15,499 nucleotides of DNA, taken from NCBI GenBank assembly GCA_946803715.1, contig CAMPET010000171.1, positions 10,629 to 26,127 on the forward strand, in the 5' to 3' direction. The position numbers and the translations under genes were made by a program. The stretch is from Beroe ovata. Its lineage: Eukaryota > Ctenophora > Nuda > Beroida > Beroidae. Each line of letters opens with the position of its first letter. Position 1 is the first letter of the stretch. Positions 7,346-15,499 of this stretch are shown piece by piece. Under the pieces are notes generated by a model. It had not been told where the DNA came from and searched no databases. It saw only the letters and a program-made list of their open reading frames with translations.

Positions 7346-10300
7346 CTGGGAGAGAGGCACAGTAGAATTTGATTATACAAGGAACATTGACACTCGGCCT
7401 TGTGGAGTTTGTGTGCGGGAGTTGCACTCTCACCGGCATGCTCTGTGTTGTGGTTGGGTGTCGGGATTGGGTGTGGCGGAGCATTGTTGCTGAGTTGCTG
7501 TTGCAGATTCTTCTTCTCTTCAGACGTCTTGCTCAGCTTATCCTGAGTGTCTGCTAGTGTGGCCTTCACATCGATCAACTGATCTGGAGAAACATCAGTG
7601 TTAACTGTTGAACCATCACAAATCCACGATCATGCCTCATGGTTTGAGATAACTCCAAAATGAATGATTTCAGGGAAAATTTGTTCATTCCGTGGCCCAC
7701 CTTTACTTCGTTTGGACTCTTTTTTCTGTGCCTCTGCTTCTTTAGTGGCCTTTGTAAGCTGAGTCCTGAGATCTTGGAGTTCCTTCTCATGTTTACCATT
7801 CAGTCTTTCGGATTTTCCTGAACAGTAAGCGTGCTTTCATTAGGGCGGAATGGGAGATTTCAACTTCTACTTATCAGACTAGATGATCAGACTGGAATCT
7901 TTCGGACATACTGAATCTATTGGAGAATACATTCACTACAACACTATCACAGAATAGAATTCACAGTGTTAACCAATATCAATGAATCATATACATGCAT
8001 AACAAATATTCATGCAATGAAGATGGGCATGCAGGGTACGTGGACAAATGGACTGATACATGTGTAACGTCAAGGCAGTGGATCAAATAGACGGATCATT
8101 TCTCGGTAAGAATGAAAGTTGACAAGAATTCCTCACTAAATTGATCATGCAAGATGGACATTGTTAACTCTTGGGACTAAAACTAGTTCCAAGGTCTATT
8201 TTCAGACTGAATTTGGTAGGATTGCTGGATTACTGGATTCAGTAGGATTACTGGACTTATAGAGGATTACGTAGAATCTAGTTACGAGTTTTACCTTTGG
8301 AATTCTTGATAGAATTCTCGAATGATTTGGCAGATTTTTCGAATTTATCTTTTTCTTGTTTCATTTCTTTCAGTTGTTGGAGTAGCTCGTCATTTTTCGA
8401 CTTATTGTCCCCTGATGAGCATGCAATTGGCTATGGGCAAAAAGCCAAGTACACTGACTAAAAGCAACACACTAGAGGCTAAGTCAGCTCGCTAACAATT
8501 TTACTCCTCGTTGAATCTAGAGACATATTTTGCTATCCTCTAAGGGGAAATTGTTACACTGCGATCAATACGTGTGATCTGCCGTCACTTTGGATATAAC
8601 TGATACAAGGCAGTGTCTCCATGGGGCACGCTACTCATGAAAAGCCGTAGAAATTGCAGTAACCAGCGTAAATGCAGCTATATGGAAATGGCAGGCTTCT
8701 AATTTCATGATAAGATGAAGAGTGCTTTACAGTGCTTGTAAAAAGTGCTTTTAACAAAGCAGGGGTTGAGGTTATAAGTAAACCACTTATATATCATGAT
8801 AAATGAACGACCAAAACATCACTGAATCCGGATCAAGCGACATGATGCAACATGTAATCTTACCATCAAGTTCATCAAACTTCTTCTGAAGAGCGGCTTT
8901 CTCGTCTTTAGACGCAGCGAGTTCACCTGTGGGGAAGTAGCTTCTTGTAACACTAGAACAATCTAGAATAGAGTTTCAATCTAAGTGCAATTTGAGAGCT
9001 AGTGTTAGGGTTTCATAACATGCTGGTATGAAAAGATTGATATATCGACTTAATCAAATACATCCATCCGGATGACACAGTGACCGGACGGTGTCAGACA
9101 AACAACCATTATTGACACCACACAGACTTGACACCACACAGAGTTAACACCACACAGCTACACTAGAAACAATACACAACAACACAATGCACAGCCATGC
9201 ACAACTGATTATTACCAGCAACAGACTCAAGCTGGTCTCGCAAATTCTCCAACTCTGACACCTTGCTCTTATACTCCTGCACTTGAGACTCAGCCTGCAC
9301 CAGACTACAGTTGAGTGTCTTGACCTGTTCCTGCTCCACAACCAGCAGGTCCTGGTGAGACGCAGTCTGTTTGAGCACCTCCTCCTCTATCTTCACTCCA
9401 ATCTCATTCTGTGCGGTGGACAGATCGTTCAGGGCCAGGTCTCGCTCAGACGTCACTTTGGCAAGGAGATCTTGTAACGTCTTGGTATCCTCGGACAGGC
9501 GTGATTTCTCTATTTCCTGCTCGTCTATTCTACTGAGTAACGCTGCTCGCTCCCTCTCCACAGATGCTATCTTGTCTTGTAGTGATCTTATCTCATCAGA
9601 GTGACCAGACTGTGTTGCTGAGCTGGATTCTTGGAGTGTAGCCAGACTCAGGTTAGCTGTGTCGAGATTACCTCGCAACTCGGCAATCGTGCTCTCTAGA
9701 GCTAACTTCTCAGATTCCAAACCAACGTTACGAGACCTGAGCTTGTCTAAATCGGCCGTTTTGGCGGCAAGATCAGCCTGAATTTCTGAAAGCGACTCGG
9801 CTGAATTGTTCTGAGTGTTTTTGAGGTTGTTCAATTCGGTTTGGAGGGCAGAGTTATTACTTTCCAAAATGGCTATCTTTTCTTGATCATCTGAAAATGA
9901 GCATCAAGATAGCAGCGCGTAGCGTGTCATGAAGGTGATAGCATCGAGCAGCGGTGACTGATGAACAAGAGAGTGATGAAAATCTGTGATGGGAAAGAGT
10001 GACCTAGGAAGCGCCAATATGGAGTGAGGTATGATATGCTGTGTGTGACTATGGTGTGATATGCTGTGTGTGACTATGGTGTGATATGCTGTGTGTGTGA
10101 CTATGGTGTGATATGCTGTGTGTGACTATGGTGTGATATGCTGTGTGTGACTATGGTGTGATGAACAAAGAATACATGGAACGTATAAGATACCCTTTCC
10201 AGAGTTCTCTAACAGAGCCCTCAAGGAGGCATTCTCAGTTTCAGCGAGTAACTTGGCTTCACCAAGAGCCGACAATTTGCTCTCTAATTCTGTGTTTTTG

Positions 10301-13300
10301 TCATTAAGGGCACTAACTTCCATGGTCAGTTCAGCTGACTCACAAGTCAGACGGTCCTTCTCTGAAAGATTTCATGAATGGAAAGAGTTGAATCATAAAT
10401 GAGTTGTGCTTTCATCAGAGGGTGAACAGAATCAGATGTCAGTAGTTGGTCAGAAGAGTAGAGGCTATTGGTTGGCAAGGTGATATATATATTAGAGAAT
10501 TCGTTGTACAGGTGGTGTAAGGCTTCTTGAATAACAATCGAGTGAAGGAGTGGATATTATGTAAGATATGATTGAAGATTATGAAAAGACATGATTGTTG
10601 AAATCTTCGTTAATGATCAAGAATGCTCATTGATTGGTGATATGCTGGCAATATTCCACTCTAGATGCTGCGCACGCTTCTCTCACACCCACACACTTCA
10701 CACACCATGCATCACACGCCTTCATCCACTCGGTGTTACCTTTATGAGCTGCCACCAGGTTTTCATTGACAGCCACCACCTCTGAACCCATCTCCTGAAC
10801 TTTTCCCTCCGCATTTCCCCTGGCCTCCACTTCACGTTTCATCTCCTCATTGAGATTGGCGATATTGAGTGCTAGACGACGCAATTCCTCGTCCTTGGTG
10901 CTGAGTTGAACCTTCACCTCAGCCCTCACTTCTTCCAGCTCCGTGTCTTTAGCATCCAGGGCTTGGGACATATCGACAAGTTTGCTTTCCGCTTCTTCCA
11001 GTGCTGTATGAACAGGGATACAACAATTAAAATTCGAGGCAAGAGCACTTCACTTACAAGATTTATCGATCTCTCTGAAAAGCGATCTTAGGGTTCTAAG
11101 TTAAACTAACTTAGGTTTTAAGGAGTTCGTGACCTAGAATGCACAAAGAAATGGAAAGACCTGAGAATATACAACTCGGCGAGCGAGTGATAACTTCTAA
11201 AATTCTAGGAGCAAGGGAGAGAAAAACACTGCACAGGTTATAAATGTCATCGCCTTAGGTTCCAATGAGGTTAATCTGGCTGCATATTTTAAATTATTTA
11301 AAATCGCTAATTGAAAACGGATTAAGACCGGCCAGGTAGGTCGTTAAACTAATTATTAGGTTTTAAACTAATTCATTTGCCTAAAAACTATGATCGAATG
11401 AGACAGGATGCTGCATATGGTGTTCTTGTAAACAACAAATACGGTATCTGTGCTAATAATAAAACTGAGACTGCAGTGGTATGAAGCGATGTTGTTACCT
11501 GGGTTTATTAACAGAGAAGCAGGTTTAATATCAAACACACACACACACACACACACANAAAATCAAACAAACAACCAAATTATAATATAGACTAGGGAGC
11601 CCGCCCGTCGAGTCCTGATAAACATCAATGCTTTTAAATCACATGGGATACACAACCGACCAGTTCATTATGAAAAATTTTGATTGCAGCATAAATCCAG
11701 ATTCCAGATCCAGAACGATCACAGCTCAACACGTCACTCAGTGTGTGCGGTCGATGATTCAGTGCCAAACAAAAACATATCATGCAAGATCTCACTGCAG
11801 TTGCGCGCTCATAAAACTGCACGTGCAATTCTTGTCTCTCCTATCAACAGAGAGAGCAACGTAATCGAAACAGCACCATAATAAATGGGCCTACAGGCTT
11901 CTACTTTTTGCACGTGCAACCTTCCCAATGCACTTACTATTCCCATAGCAACACGCACGCCGTGACTCACAGAAATTATTATAGAGAGAATGCCAAATTA
12001 TAATAGGGATGCACGGTAGGAACACACTATACAGGAGTTATTCATGTTCCGACAGAAGTCATTGAATCAAAACAGAGTGAGCGATAAAAACTGAAAATAA
12101 GAAGTAAATTGTCTGCATTCGGTTGGATAAAGCCGTGAAAATACTGCACTGAGAAGTAAGATAAGAAAGTGTATGAAACACACGGGGTTCCTGTTACAGT
12201 CCATCATTTCTACCAATATGCAGCGGTTCATTGTGTTCATTTTCATTGCTGCAGGAATCCCTGCCCCCCAGCACGCCTCTACCGCTGACTACAACTACCT
12301 GGATCTAGTGCTACAGAAGAACTCCGCCATATGCTACGGCAGGAAGAGCTGCACTCTACCCTCTCCCCTGCCCCACAGACCAGCATGGACACTGCATGGG
12401 TTGTGGCCCAGTGTGAGCTACAGGGCGTGGCCCGCCTACTGCAGCACCACCACGCCCTGCTCAGTGGATGTGACGTCACTCCCTGCTGAGCTGGTATCTG
12501 AGATGGGGGTGCAGTGGCCGAGTGTGTGGCGGTACAATGACTGGCTGTGGGAACACCAGTACTGCAAACATGGCACCTGCATGGCGGATATACTGCCCAC
12601 TGTGGAGGAGTACTACACCGCGACACTACGTCTAGCAGACAGCATGGACATGGAACAAATACTGCTGGATGGGGGCGTGACGGAGAGCCACACTATAGGG
12701 TACAACAGGAGTGTGATAGAGCGTGCTATACAGGGTGGTGTGGGTGTGCAGACAGCCAGGTACTGGTGCAGACAGCACCCAGGCAGACAGCTACTCTACC
12801 AGATTGGTATCTGTCTGGATAAGAGTCTCCAGCCTACCGACTGCCCAGGAGGCACACACAAGAGATACTGCAGACTAGCAACTCCTATATTCCTCTTGTA
12901 ATCACACACGAAACATGATCAGATGGGACATGATCCGATATTTTTCCAATTTGAAATAATTGCTTGCTTCACAATTTTAAATTTTGTGAATGAAAGGAAA
13001 AATTTTGTATTCTTATGTCCAAAACGAGTGCAAAACGAGTGCGTGTTTTATTTCGTTTTACCATTCCCAATATACCTTCTCGGAGAGCTGAGCCGCATGT
13101 CGCAATTTCTCCTGCTCCAATTCAGCGGCGATCTGTTCTAAGTTGGATGCCTCCAGCTTCGCTTTCTCCTCTGTCATGGCGGCAATCTTAGCCTCCAGCT
13201 CTGTAACCGTAACCTGTGAGAGATAGGAGCTGTGTAAACACGGGAATTCCTTCTCTTTTTATATTTACACAGTTCGTGAGTGTGTCATTTCGCGTAAATG

Positions 13301-14309
13301 TCAGCAGTCAACTGTGACATTTCCCCCTGATGAAGAAACCAGGAATTTCAGTCCAGCGAGAAATACTCGGTGCAGTACACAGTACACATGTACTGTCAAA
13401 CGCTTCTTCAGGTAGTTTTCATGACAAGTAGTGATGACAGGCGAATACACTCATACGCCCAAATTTAAACTGTACTCTGTTCTCAAGGCGACAACTTCAT
13501 TACGACAGAGTTAGGTGTTAACCGATGACAAAACGAATGACGTCATGGGCGATACTAATCACACAAGCACTGGCACCCATACACTGCTACCCATACACTG
13601 CACTTTACTCGAAAAAATGCTACCTTTGATTAAGGTAAACTAGACAGCCAAAATCTTCCCAAAAAACTGTAGAGAACCAACCTGAAGTGTTTTAAGGCAT
13701 TTCTTGGACACATCACCAGCCTTTTCAAACTCGGCAATTTGATTCTTGAGAGTGGCTATCTCGGCATCGCGAGCCTCCACGGTGGCAGTCAGGTTGGCCA
13801 CCTCATTCTTCCGTGCCGATTCCTCCGCCTGTCGGGCACTCTCCGCTTTCATCCGCTCGTGCTGCAGGGGAGAGAGTGTGGGTTATAGGACGAGAGAGAG
13901 AGAGAGAGAGAGAGGGACGGGGCAATGGATGATGTGAAACAGGGGAGAGAATGGTGGGGGAGGGAGAGAGGGGGATGGGGGCAGGGGAGAGAAAGGTGGG
14001 GGAGGGAGAGAGGGGGAAGAGGAAGGGGCTGAGGGGGAGAAGGTAAATGAAGGGTGCGAAATCAGGAAGTGAGAGGAGGGGGTTCAGATTGAAGAATAGG
14101 TGATTGCTATGGTGATTGCTATGGTGATTGCTATCTGTAACCCAGTCTTTACAATAGGTGAACTGAGGGTGAAAGGAGTGTCAAACTTAAAAATGAGATT
14201 GGATGAAATTGAAAGGGTGGTGATTTTTACACCCTCATATGAGAGGTAGTGACTGGGGACAGTGATAGAATATACGTACGCGGGTCAGATGTTTAGTCTT
14301 GTTAACCAT
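7055..14309 (-). CDS. tail-anchored long coiled-coil protein, spliced gene of at least 12 exons
   Basis: Exons (minus strand, 5' to 3'): 14309-14280, 13861-13682, 13213-13076, 11003-10740, 10361-10194, 9890-9216, 8926-8864, 8411-8295, 7817-7701, 7583-7434, 7345-7257, 7135-7055. All have AG acceptors and GT donors, and apart from one junction the phases fit. The product is almost wholly charged, Glu/Lys/Leu/Ala-rich heptad sequence, about 690 residues as found. A short proline-rich break (PPHPIPTPNHN) precedes a last coil and a C-terminal hydrophobic segment. Such proteins are often membrane tethers of the Golgi or ER, but I recognise no specific family. Between exons 3 and 4 the phase goes from 0 to 1, so an exon (or exons) totalling one base more than a multiple of three is missing from this model. 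Confidence 0.8.
7434..11003 (-). CDS. coiled-coil gene, phase-1 exons 4-10
   Basis: Seven exons have lengths 264, 168, 675, 63, 117, 117 and 150 bases. Each starts with two bases completing a codon and ends with one base (G) left over, so each is a multiple of three. Joined codons are GAG, GAT, GGT, GGG, GGA and GAT. Exon 6 (9890-9216, 225 codons) holds the longest coil, for example ELNNLKNTQNNSAESLSEIQ and SVERERAALLSRIDEQEIEK. Exons 8 and 9 are Lys-rich (KEMKQEKDKFEKSAKSFEN; TKEAEAQKKESKRSK). Exon 10 ends with a Pro/His/Asn-rich hinge. Donors include GTAACA, GTATCT, GTAATA, GTAAGA, GTAAAA, GTGGGC and GTGAGA. Confidence 0.85.
7818..8294. other. intron 8 of the coiled-coil gene
   Basis: 477 bases between exons 8 and 9. 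Near its 5' end on the gene strand (8216-8272) lies a patch of degenerate ggattactgga words. No other feature is visible. Confidence 0.7.
8412..8863. other. intron 7 of the coiled-coil gene
   Basis: 452 bases with no open frame, repeat or RNA motif that I can support. Confidence 0.7.
9113..9160. repeat. 16-bp tandem repeat, three copies, in intron 6
   Basis: The units are tgacaccacacagact, tgacaccacacagagt and taacaccacacagcta, back to back. The array lies in the intron between exons 6 and 7. Confidence 0.9.
10033..10159. repeat. 25-bp minisatellite, five units, in intron 5
   Basis: The unit gatatgctgtgtgtgactat + ggtgt is repeated at 10033, 10058, 10083, 10110 and 10135. The third unit has one extra gt (27 bases); the others are identical. 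Near-perfect identity suggests recent expansion and likely length variation between individuals. The array begins 34 bases from the exon 5 donor. Confidence 0.95.
11058..11074 (-). CDS. candidate 17-base microexon of the coiled-coil gene
   Basis: The segment agagatcgataaatctt is bounded by a good acceptor (gcttttcag) and a perfect donor (GTAAGTG), 54 bases upstream of exon 4. Only the phase 2 to phase 1 reading is open (EIDKS), and it ends in exactly the phase exon 4 requires. It would still need another exon that carries the phase from 0 (end of exon 3) to 2, which I cannot find. Splice-like sites this close together can also arise by chance. Confidence 0.3.
11077..11535. other. part of large intron 3, no feature found
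   Basis: AT-rich with runs such as ttaaattatttaaaat and several copies of taaactaa/ttaggtttta words at 11101-11120 and 11345-11372. I searched it for the missing exon of the coiled-coil gene and found no segment with suitable splice sites, phase and coil-like codons. Confidence 0.5.
11534..11559. repeat. (CA)n microsatellite with an ambiguous base
   Basis: A CA run contains an undetermined base n at 11558, near its end. It directly precedes the opening of repeat Y copy C. Confidence 0.95.
11575..11992 (+). repeat. repeat family Y, copy C
   Basis: A 418-base unit runs from ccaaattataatatagactaggg to tagagagaatg. It is followed directly by a second ccaaattataatagggat, which then diverges: a tandem junction with a truncated next unit. 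It is the fullest of the three copies. It retains ggtcgatgattcagtgccaa (shared with A) and gcacgtgcaaccttcccaat and agcaacacgcacgc (shared with B). It lies in intron 3 of the coiled-coil gene, about 180 bases upstream of the RNase gene. Confidence 0.85.
12173..12901 (+). CDS. secreted RNase T2-family ribonuclease
   Basis: An intact single-exon frame of 242 codons ends in TAA. RNase T2 enzymes cleave single-stranded RNA through a 2',3'-cyclic phosphate and act outside the cell or in lysosomes. Both active-site blocks are present: WTLHGLWPS (catalytic His75) and WEHQYCKHGTC (His128, Lys132, His133). At the place of the usual Glu after the first His of block II there is Gln129. Ten cysteines suggest up to five disulfides, and NRS at 178 is a possible N-glycan site. 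Translation may start at Met16 (ATG at 12218), which puts the hydrophobic MQRFIVFIFIAAGIPAPQ right at the N terminus as a signal peptide. The length fits the family. It lies antisense inside intron 3 of the coiled-coil gene. I see no AATAAA nearby. Confidence 0.92.
   Translation: MKHTGFLLQSIISTNMQRFIVFIFIAAGIPAPQHASTADYNYLDLVLQKNSAICYGRKSCTLPSPLPHRPAWTLHGLWPSVSYRAWPAYCSTTTPCSVDVTSLPAELVSEMGVQWPSVWRYNDWLWEHQYCKHGTCMADILPTVEEYYTATLRLADSMDMEQILLDGGVTESHTIGYNRSVIERAIQGGVGVQTARYWCRQHPGRQLLYQIGICLDKSLQPTDCPGGTHKRYCRLATPIFLL
12902..13075. other. gap between RNase gene and coiled-coil exon 3
   Basis: AT-rich; contains a doubled caaaacgagtg word at 13019-13040. No exon, promoter or clear poly(A) signal for the RNase gene is visible. 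Confidence 0.5.
13076..14309 (-). CDS. coiled-coil gene, N-terminal exons 1-3
   Basis: Exon 1 (14309-14280) reads MVNKTKHLTR and ends at donor GTACGT; the ATG has A at -3 and G at +4. Exon 2 (13861-13682, 60 codons) follows acceptor ctgcag and starts HERMKAESARQAEESARK; it ends at donor GTTGGT. Exon 3 (13213-13076, 46 codons) follows ctctcacag and has donor GTATAT. It encodes VTVTELEAKIAAMTEEKAK and ends HAAQLSEK. All three junctions are phase 0 and each exon is a multiple of three. The start is chosen because it is the only nearby ATG that splices in phase to exon 2. No signal peptide is seen, so the protein should be cytosolic apart from its tail. Confidence 0.75.
13214..13681. other. intron 2 of the coiled-coil gene
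   Basis: 468 bases with no open frame of note. It contains a cccatacactgc word doubled at 13576-13600. A ctgatga...gaaac string at 13327-13339 is discussed under rejected items. Confidence 0.7.
13892..13914. repeat. (GA)n microsatellite in intron 1
   Basis: A GA run lies about 30 bases upstream of the exon 2 acceptor. On the gene's sense strand it is CT-rich and could extend the polypyrimidine tract. Confidence 0.9.
13925..14060. repeat. purine-rich G/A tract with a 42-bp duplication in intron 1
   Basis: Almost only G and A on the plus strand. The block starting caggggagagaatggtgggg (13940) is repeated at 13982 with few changes, a period of 42 bases. The mirror-like homopurine composition and repeated G runs could form triplex or quadruplex structure. 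Confidence 0.85.
14099..14134. repeat. 12-bp tandem repeat, three copies
   Basis: ggtgattgctat occurs three times without interruption, in intron 1 of the coiled-coil gene. Confidence 0.95.
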
Positions 14310-14331
14310 GATACCTCACACGCACACTCAC

Positions 14332-14352
14332 AGAGAGAGAGAGAGAGAGAGG
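14332..14352. repeat. (AG)n microsatellite upstream of the coiled-coil start codon
   Basis: An AG run lies 23 bases upstream (gene sense) of the ATG at 14309, so it is in the presumed 5' UTR or core promoter. Confidence 0.9.
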
Positions 14353-14477
14353 TCGAAAACTATATAAATTGTACTAATGATCAAAACTCAAAATACTACA
14401 TACACCGATGTTGATCGTTACAAAGGATATACACGATTATGAAGGGTGGGGACAGGCGTGTGTAATAACGTGTAAAA

Positions 14478-14521
14478 TAGGTTGGTGAGCAACTGGACAG
14501 AACGAGGTTCGAGACCTAGTG
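14478..14521 (+). repeat. tRNA-like fragment with perfect B-box-type sequence
   Basis: ataggttggtgagcaactgg resembles the second half of a tRNA D arm and the anticodon stem start. It is followed 8 bases later by ggttcgagacc (14506-14516), a perfect GGTTCGANNCC box inside a small T-arm-like hairpin (agg/cct). The anticodon arm is too short and I find no acceptor stem, so this is a tRNA-derived repeat relic at best. Confidence 0.4.
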
Positions 14522-14557
14522 TCCGTGTGTCACGAACACGTAGTTTGGAGCTTTGTG

Positions 14558-14584
14558 ATTGGTCGAGCTGTCAGTCACGTGACT
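14558..14584 (-). promoter_or_regulatory. CCAAT box and palindromic E-box upstream of the coiled-coil gene
   Basis: On the minus strand, agtcacgtgact (14584-14573, a 12-base palindrome with CACGTG core) is followed by ccaat (14562-14558). They lie about 250 bases upstream of the start codon, in the range for proximal promoter elements. CACGTG is the core bound by bHLH factors and CCAAT by NF-Y. Function is inferred from position only. Confidence 0.4.
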
Positions 14585-14599
14585 ATACGATAATTACAG

Positions 14600-15420
14600 C
14601 GTATATGTGCATATGTGAGTGATGACACTTTGACCTCAATGATAAGGGTGATGCGTGTAATACACGTGTGTATACTATAATAGTAACCATTTATTGAGCT
14701 CTATGAAACCTGTGCCATGTGATCCAATGTGGTGCTTGTATGGGTGCTTGTGTGCCCGTACATACAATCGTCATGATGTCATGTGACATGGATATGGTAT
14801 CTGAGCGAATAGTGGAGACACAGTAAGTACCTATCTATAATACTAAAGACTCGATGAGAAGTATAGACTTGCTACAGTAAAAAAAGGTGTAAAGTGTCAA
14901 TTGTCAAATGGCCGAAATGCATCTTCCTTGGTCTCGAACAATGAACAAGCTGGTGTCAATTAAAGGTGGTGTAAATCTAAGGTTAGGTAGTCGAAAAGGA
15001 GTCGGAATTGAGTGGTGAGACGAGAATTCATGGTGCAAGTATCAAGTGAATACCTACTCAACTCCATGTATTCAGCGTTCAGACTAATGTCAGTGATTGT
15101 AGTGAATAATCCTACATTCAGGTAAAATCATTACTACAAATTCCTCGCATAATATCCAGCATTCGATTACCAAGGTGTGTATGTATTATACGACACGGCT
15201 ACTCAGAAACTAATGACAGAAGAATGAACATTCATGGTATACATCGTGAATATTAACGAAGTATGGGAGCTAGAAGAGCTCTAGCTCCAGAACTAGACGA
15301 CCTCTAGCTCCAGTAGTGACCGGACATCACACAGAGAACAGTTTTCTCATGTAAAATAGTGCATGAAAAAAGCGAAGTGACAGCCCGCCGTTTACAAGTA
15401 AAGTCAATGTACGTCATGCA
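14600..15420. other. upstream intergenic region
   Basis: No gene found. ctctagctccag occurs at 15279-15290 and 15302-15313. The first copy forms a 9-bp hairpin with ggagctaga at 15266-15274. Confidence 0.5.
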
Positions 15421-15428
15421 TACATTCT

Positions 15429-15499
15429 CTCACACAACACACACACACACACAGACACACACACACAGACACACACACACACACAAACACACCCACACA
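15429..15499. repeat. (CA)n-rich tract at window end
   Basis: Imperfect CA dinucleotide tract with interspersed cagaca and caaaca units, running off the window. Confidence 0.95.

Noticed and set aside
9283-9604. Plus-strand open frames opposite exon 6 of the coiled-coil gene
   Set aside because: They mirror the strongly biased coil codons on the other strand and have no start or domain support.
10033-10159. CRISPR-like array
   Set aside because: The units are contiguous with no spacers, and the context is a eukaryotic intron.
12279-12822. Minus-strand and alternative plus-strand frames inside the RNase gene
   Set aside because: They are shadows of the GC-rich RNase coding sequence with no independent features.
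13327-13339. Hammerhead-ribozyme-like core, ctgatga followed by gaaac
   Set aside because: The two conserved strings are separated by zero or one base, leaving no stem II, and flanking arms do not pair convincingly.

Overview
The window looks like nuclear DNA of an invertebrate metazoan. Reasons: spliced genes with GT-AG introns of about 90 to 480 bases, abundant (TG)n/(CA)n and (GA)n microsatellites, a degenerate non-LTR-type retroelement and tRNA-derived repeat sequence. The retroelement's RT family is one I associate with cnidarian, sponge and other invertebrate genomes, but I cannot place the phylum. Nothing looks prokaryotic.

Layout. Positions 1-560 are a (TG)n tract and sequence I cannot assign. 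About 561-5410 is a repeat nest. A repeat family here called Y lies in tandem (copies A and B). A broken 3.5-kb retroelement (1036-4534) sits between A and B, flanked by a 12-bp direct repeat that looks like a target-site duplication. A second repeat, X, lies at 4867-5095 and again at 5207-5402. A minus-strand tRNA-like module (about 5080-5157) lies between the X copies. 5403-5868 holds little, and 5869-6240 is an unusual CpG-rich patch with inverted repeats.

From 14309 down to 7055 on the minus strand runs one long coiled-coil gene. I could define twelve exons by splice sites and reading phase, from a start codon in good context to a short last exon encoding a glycine-rich hydrophobic tail. 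The predicted product is a tail-anchored coiled-coil protein of about 690 residues plus an unidentified stretch. Every exon from 11003 to 7434 begins and ends in phase 1, whereas the first three exons are phase 0. At least one exon in the 2.07-kb third intron is therefore still unaccounted for.

That same large intron carries, on the opposite strand, an intact intronless gene for a secreted RNase T2-family ribonuclease (12173-12901) with both active-site motifs. A third copy of repeat Y (copy C, 11575-11992) lies just upstream of it. 14310-15499 is the likely promoter side of the coiled-coil gene (CCAAT and CACGTG motifs), a tRNA-like fragment and a terminal (CA)n tract. No metabolic pathway or operon links these genes; the notable relationships are nesting and insertion.
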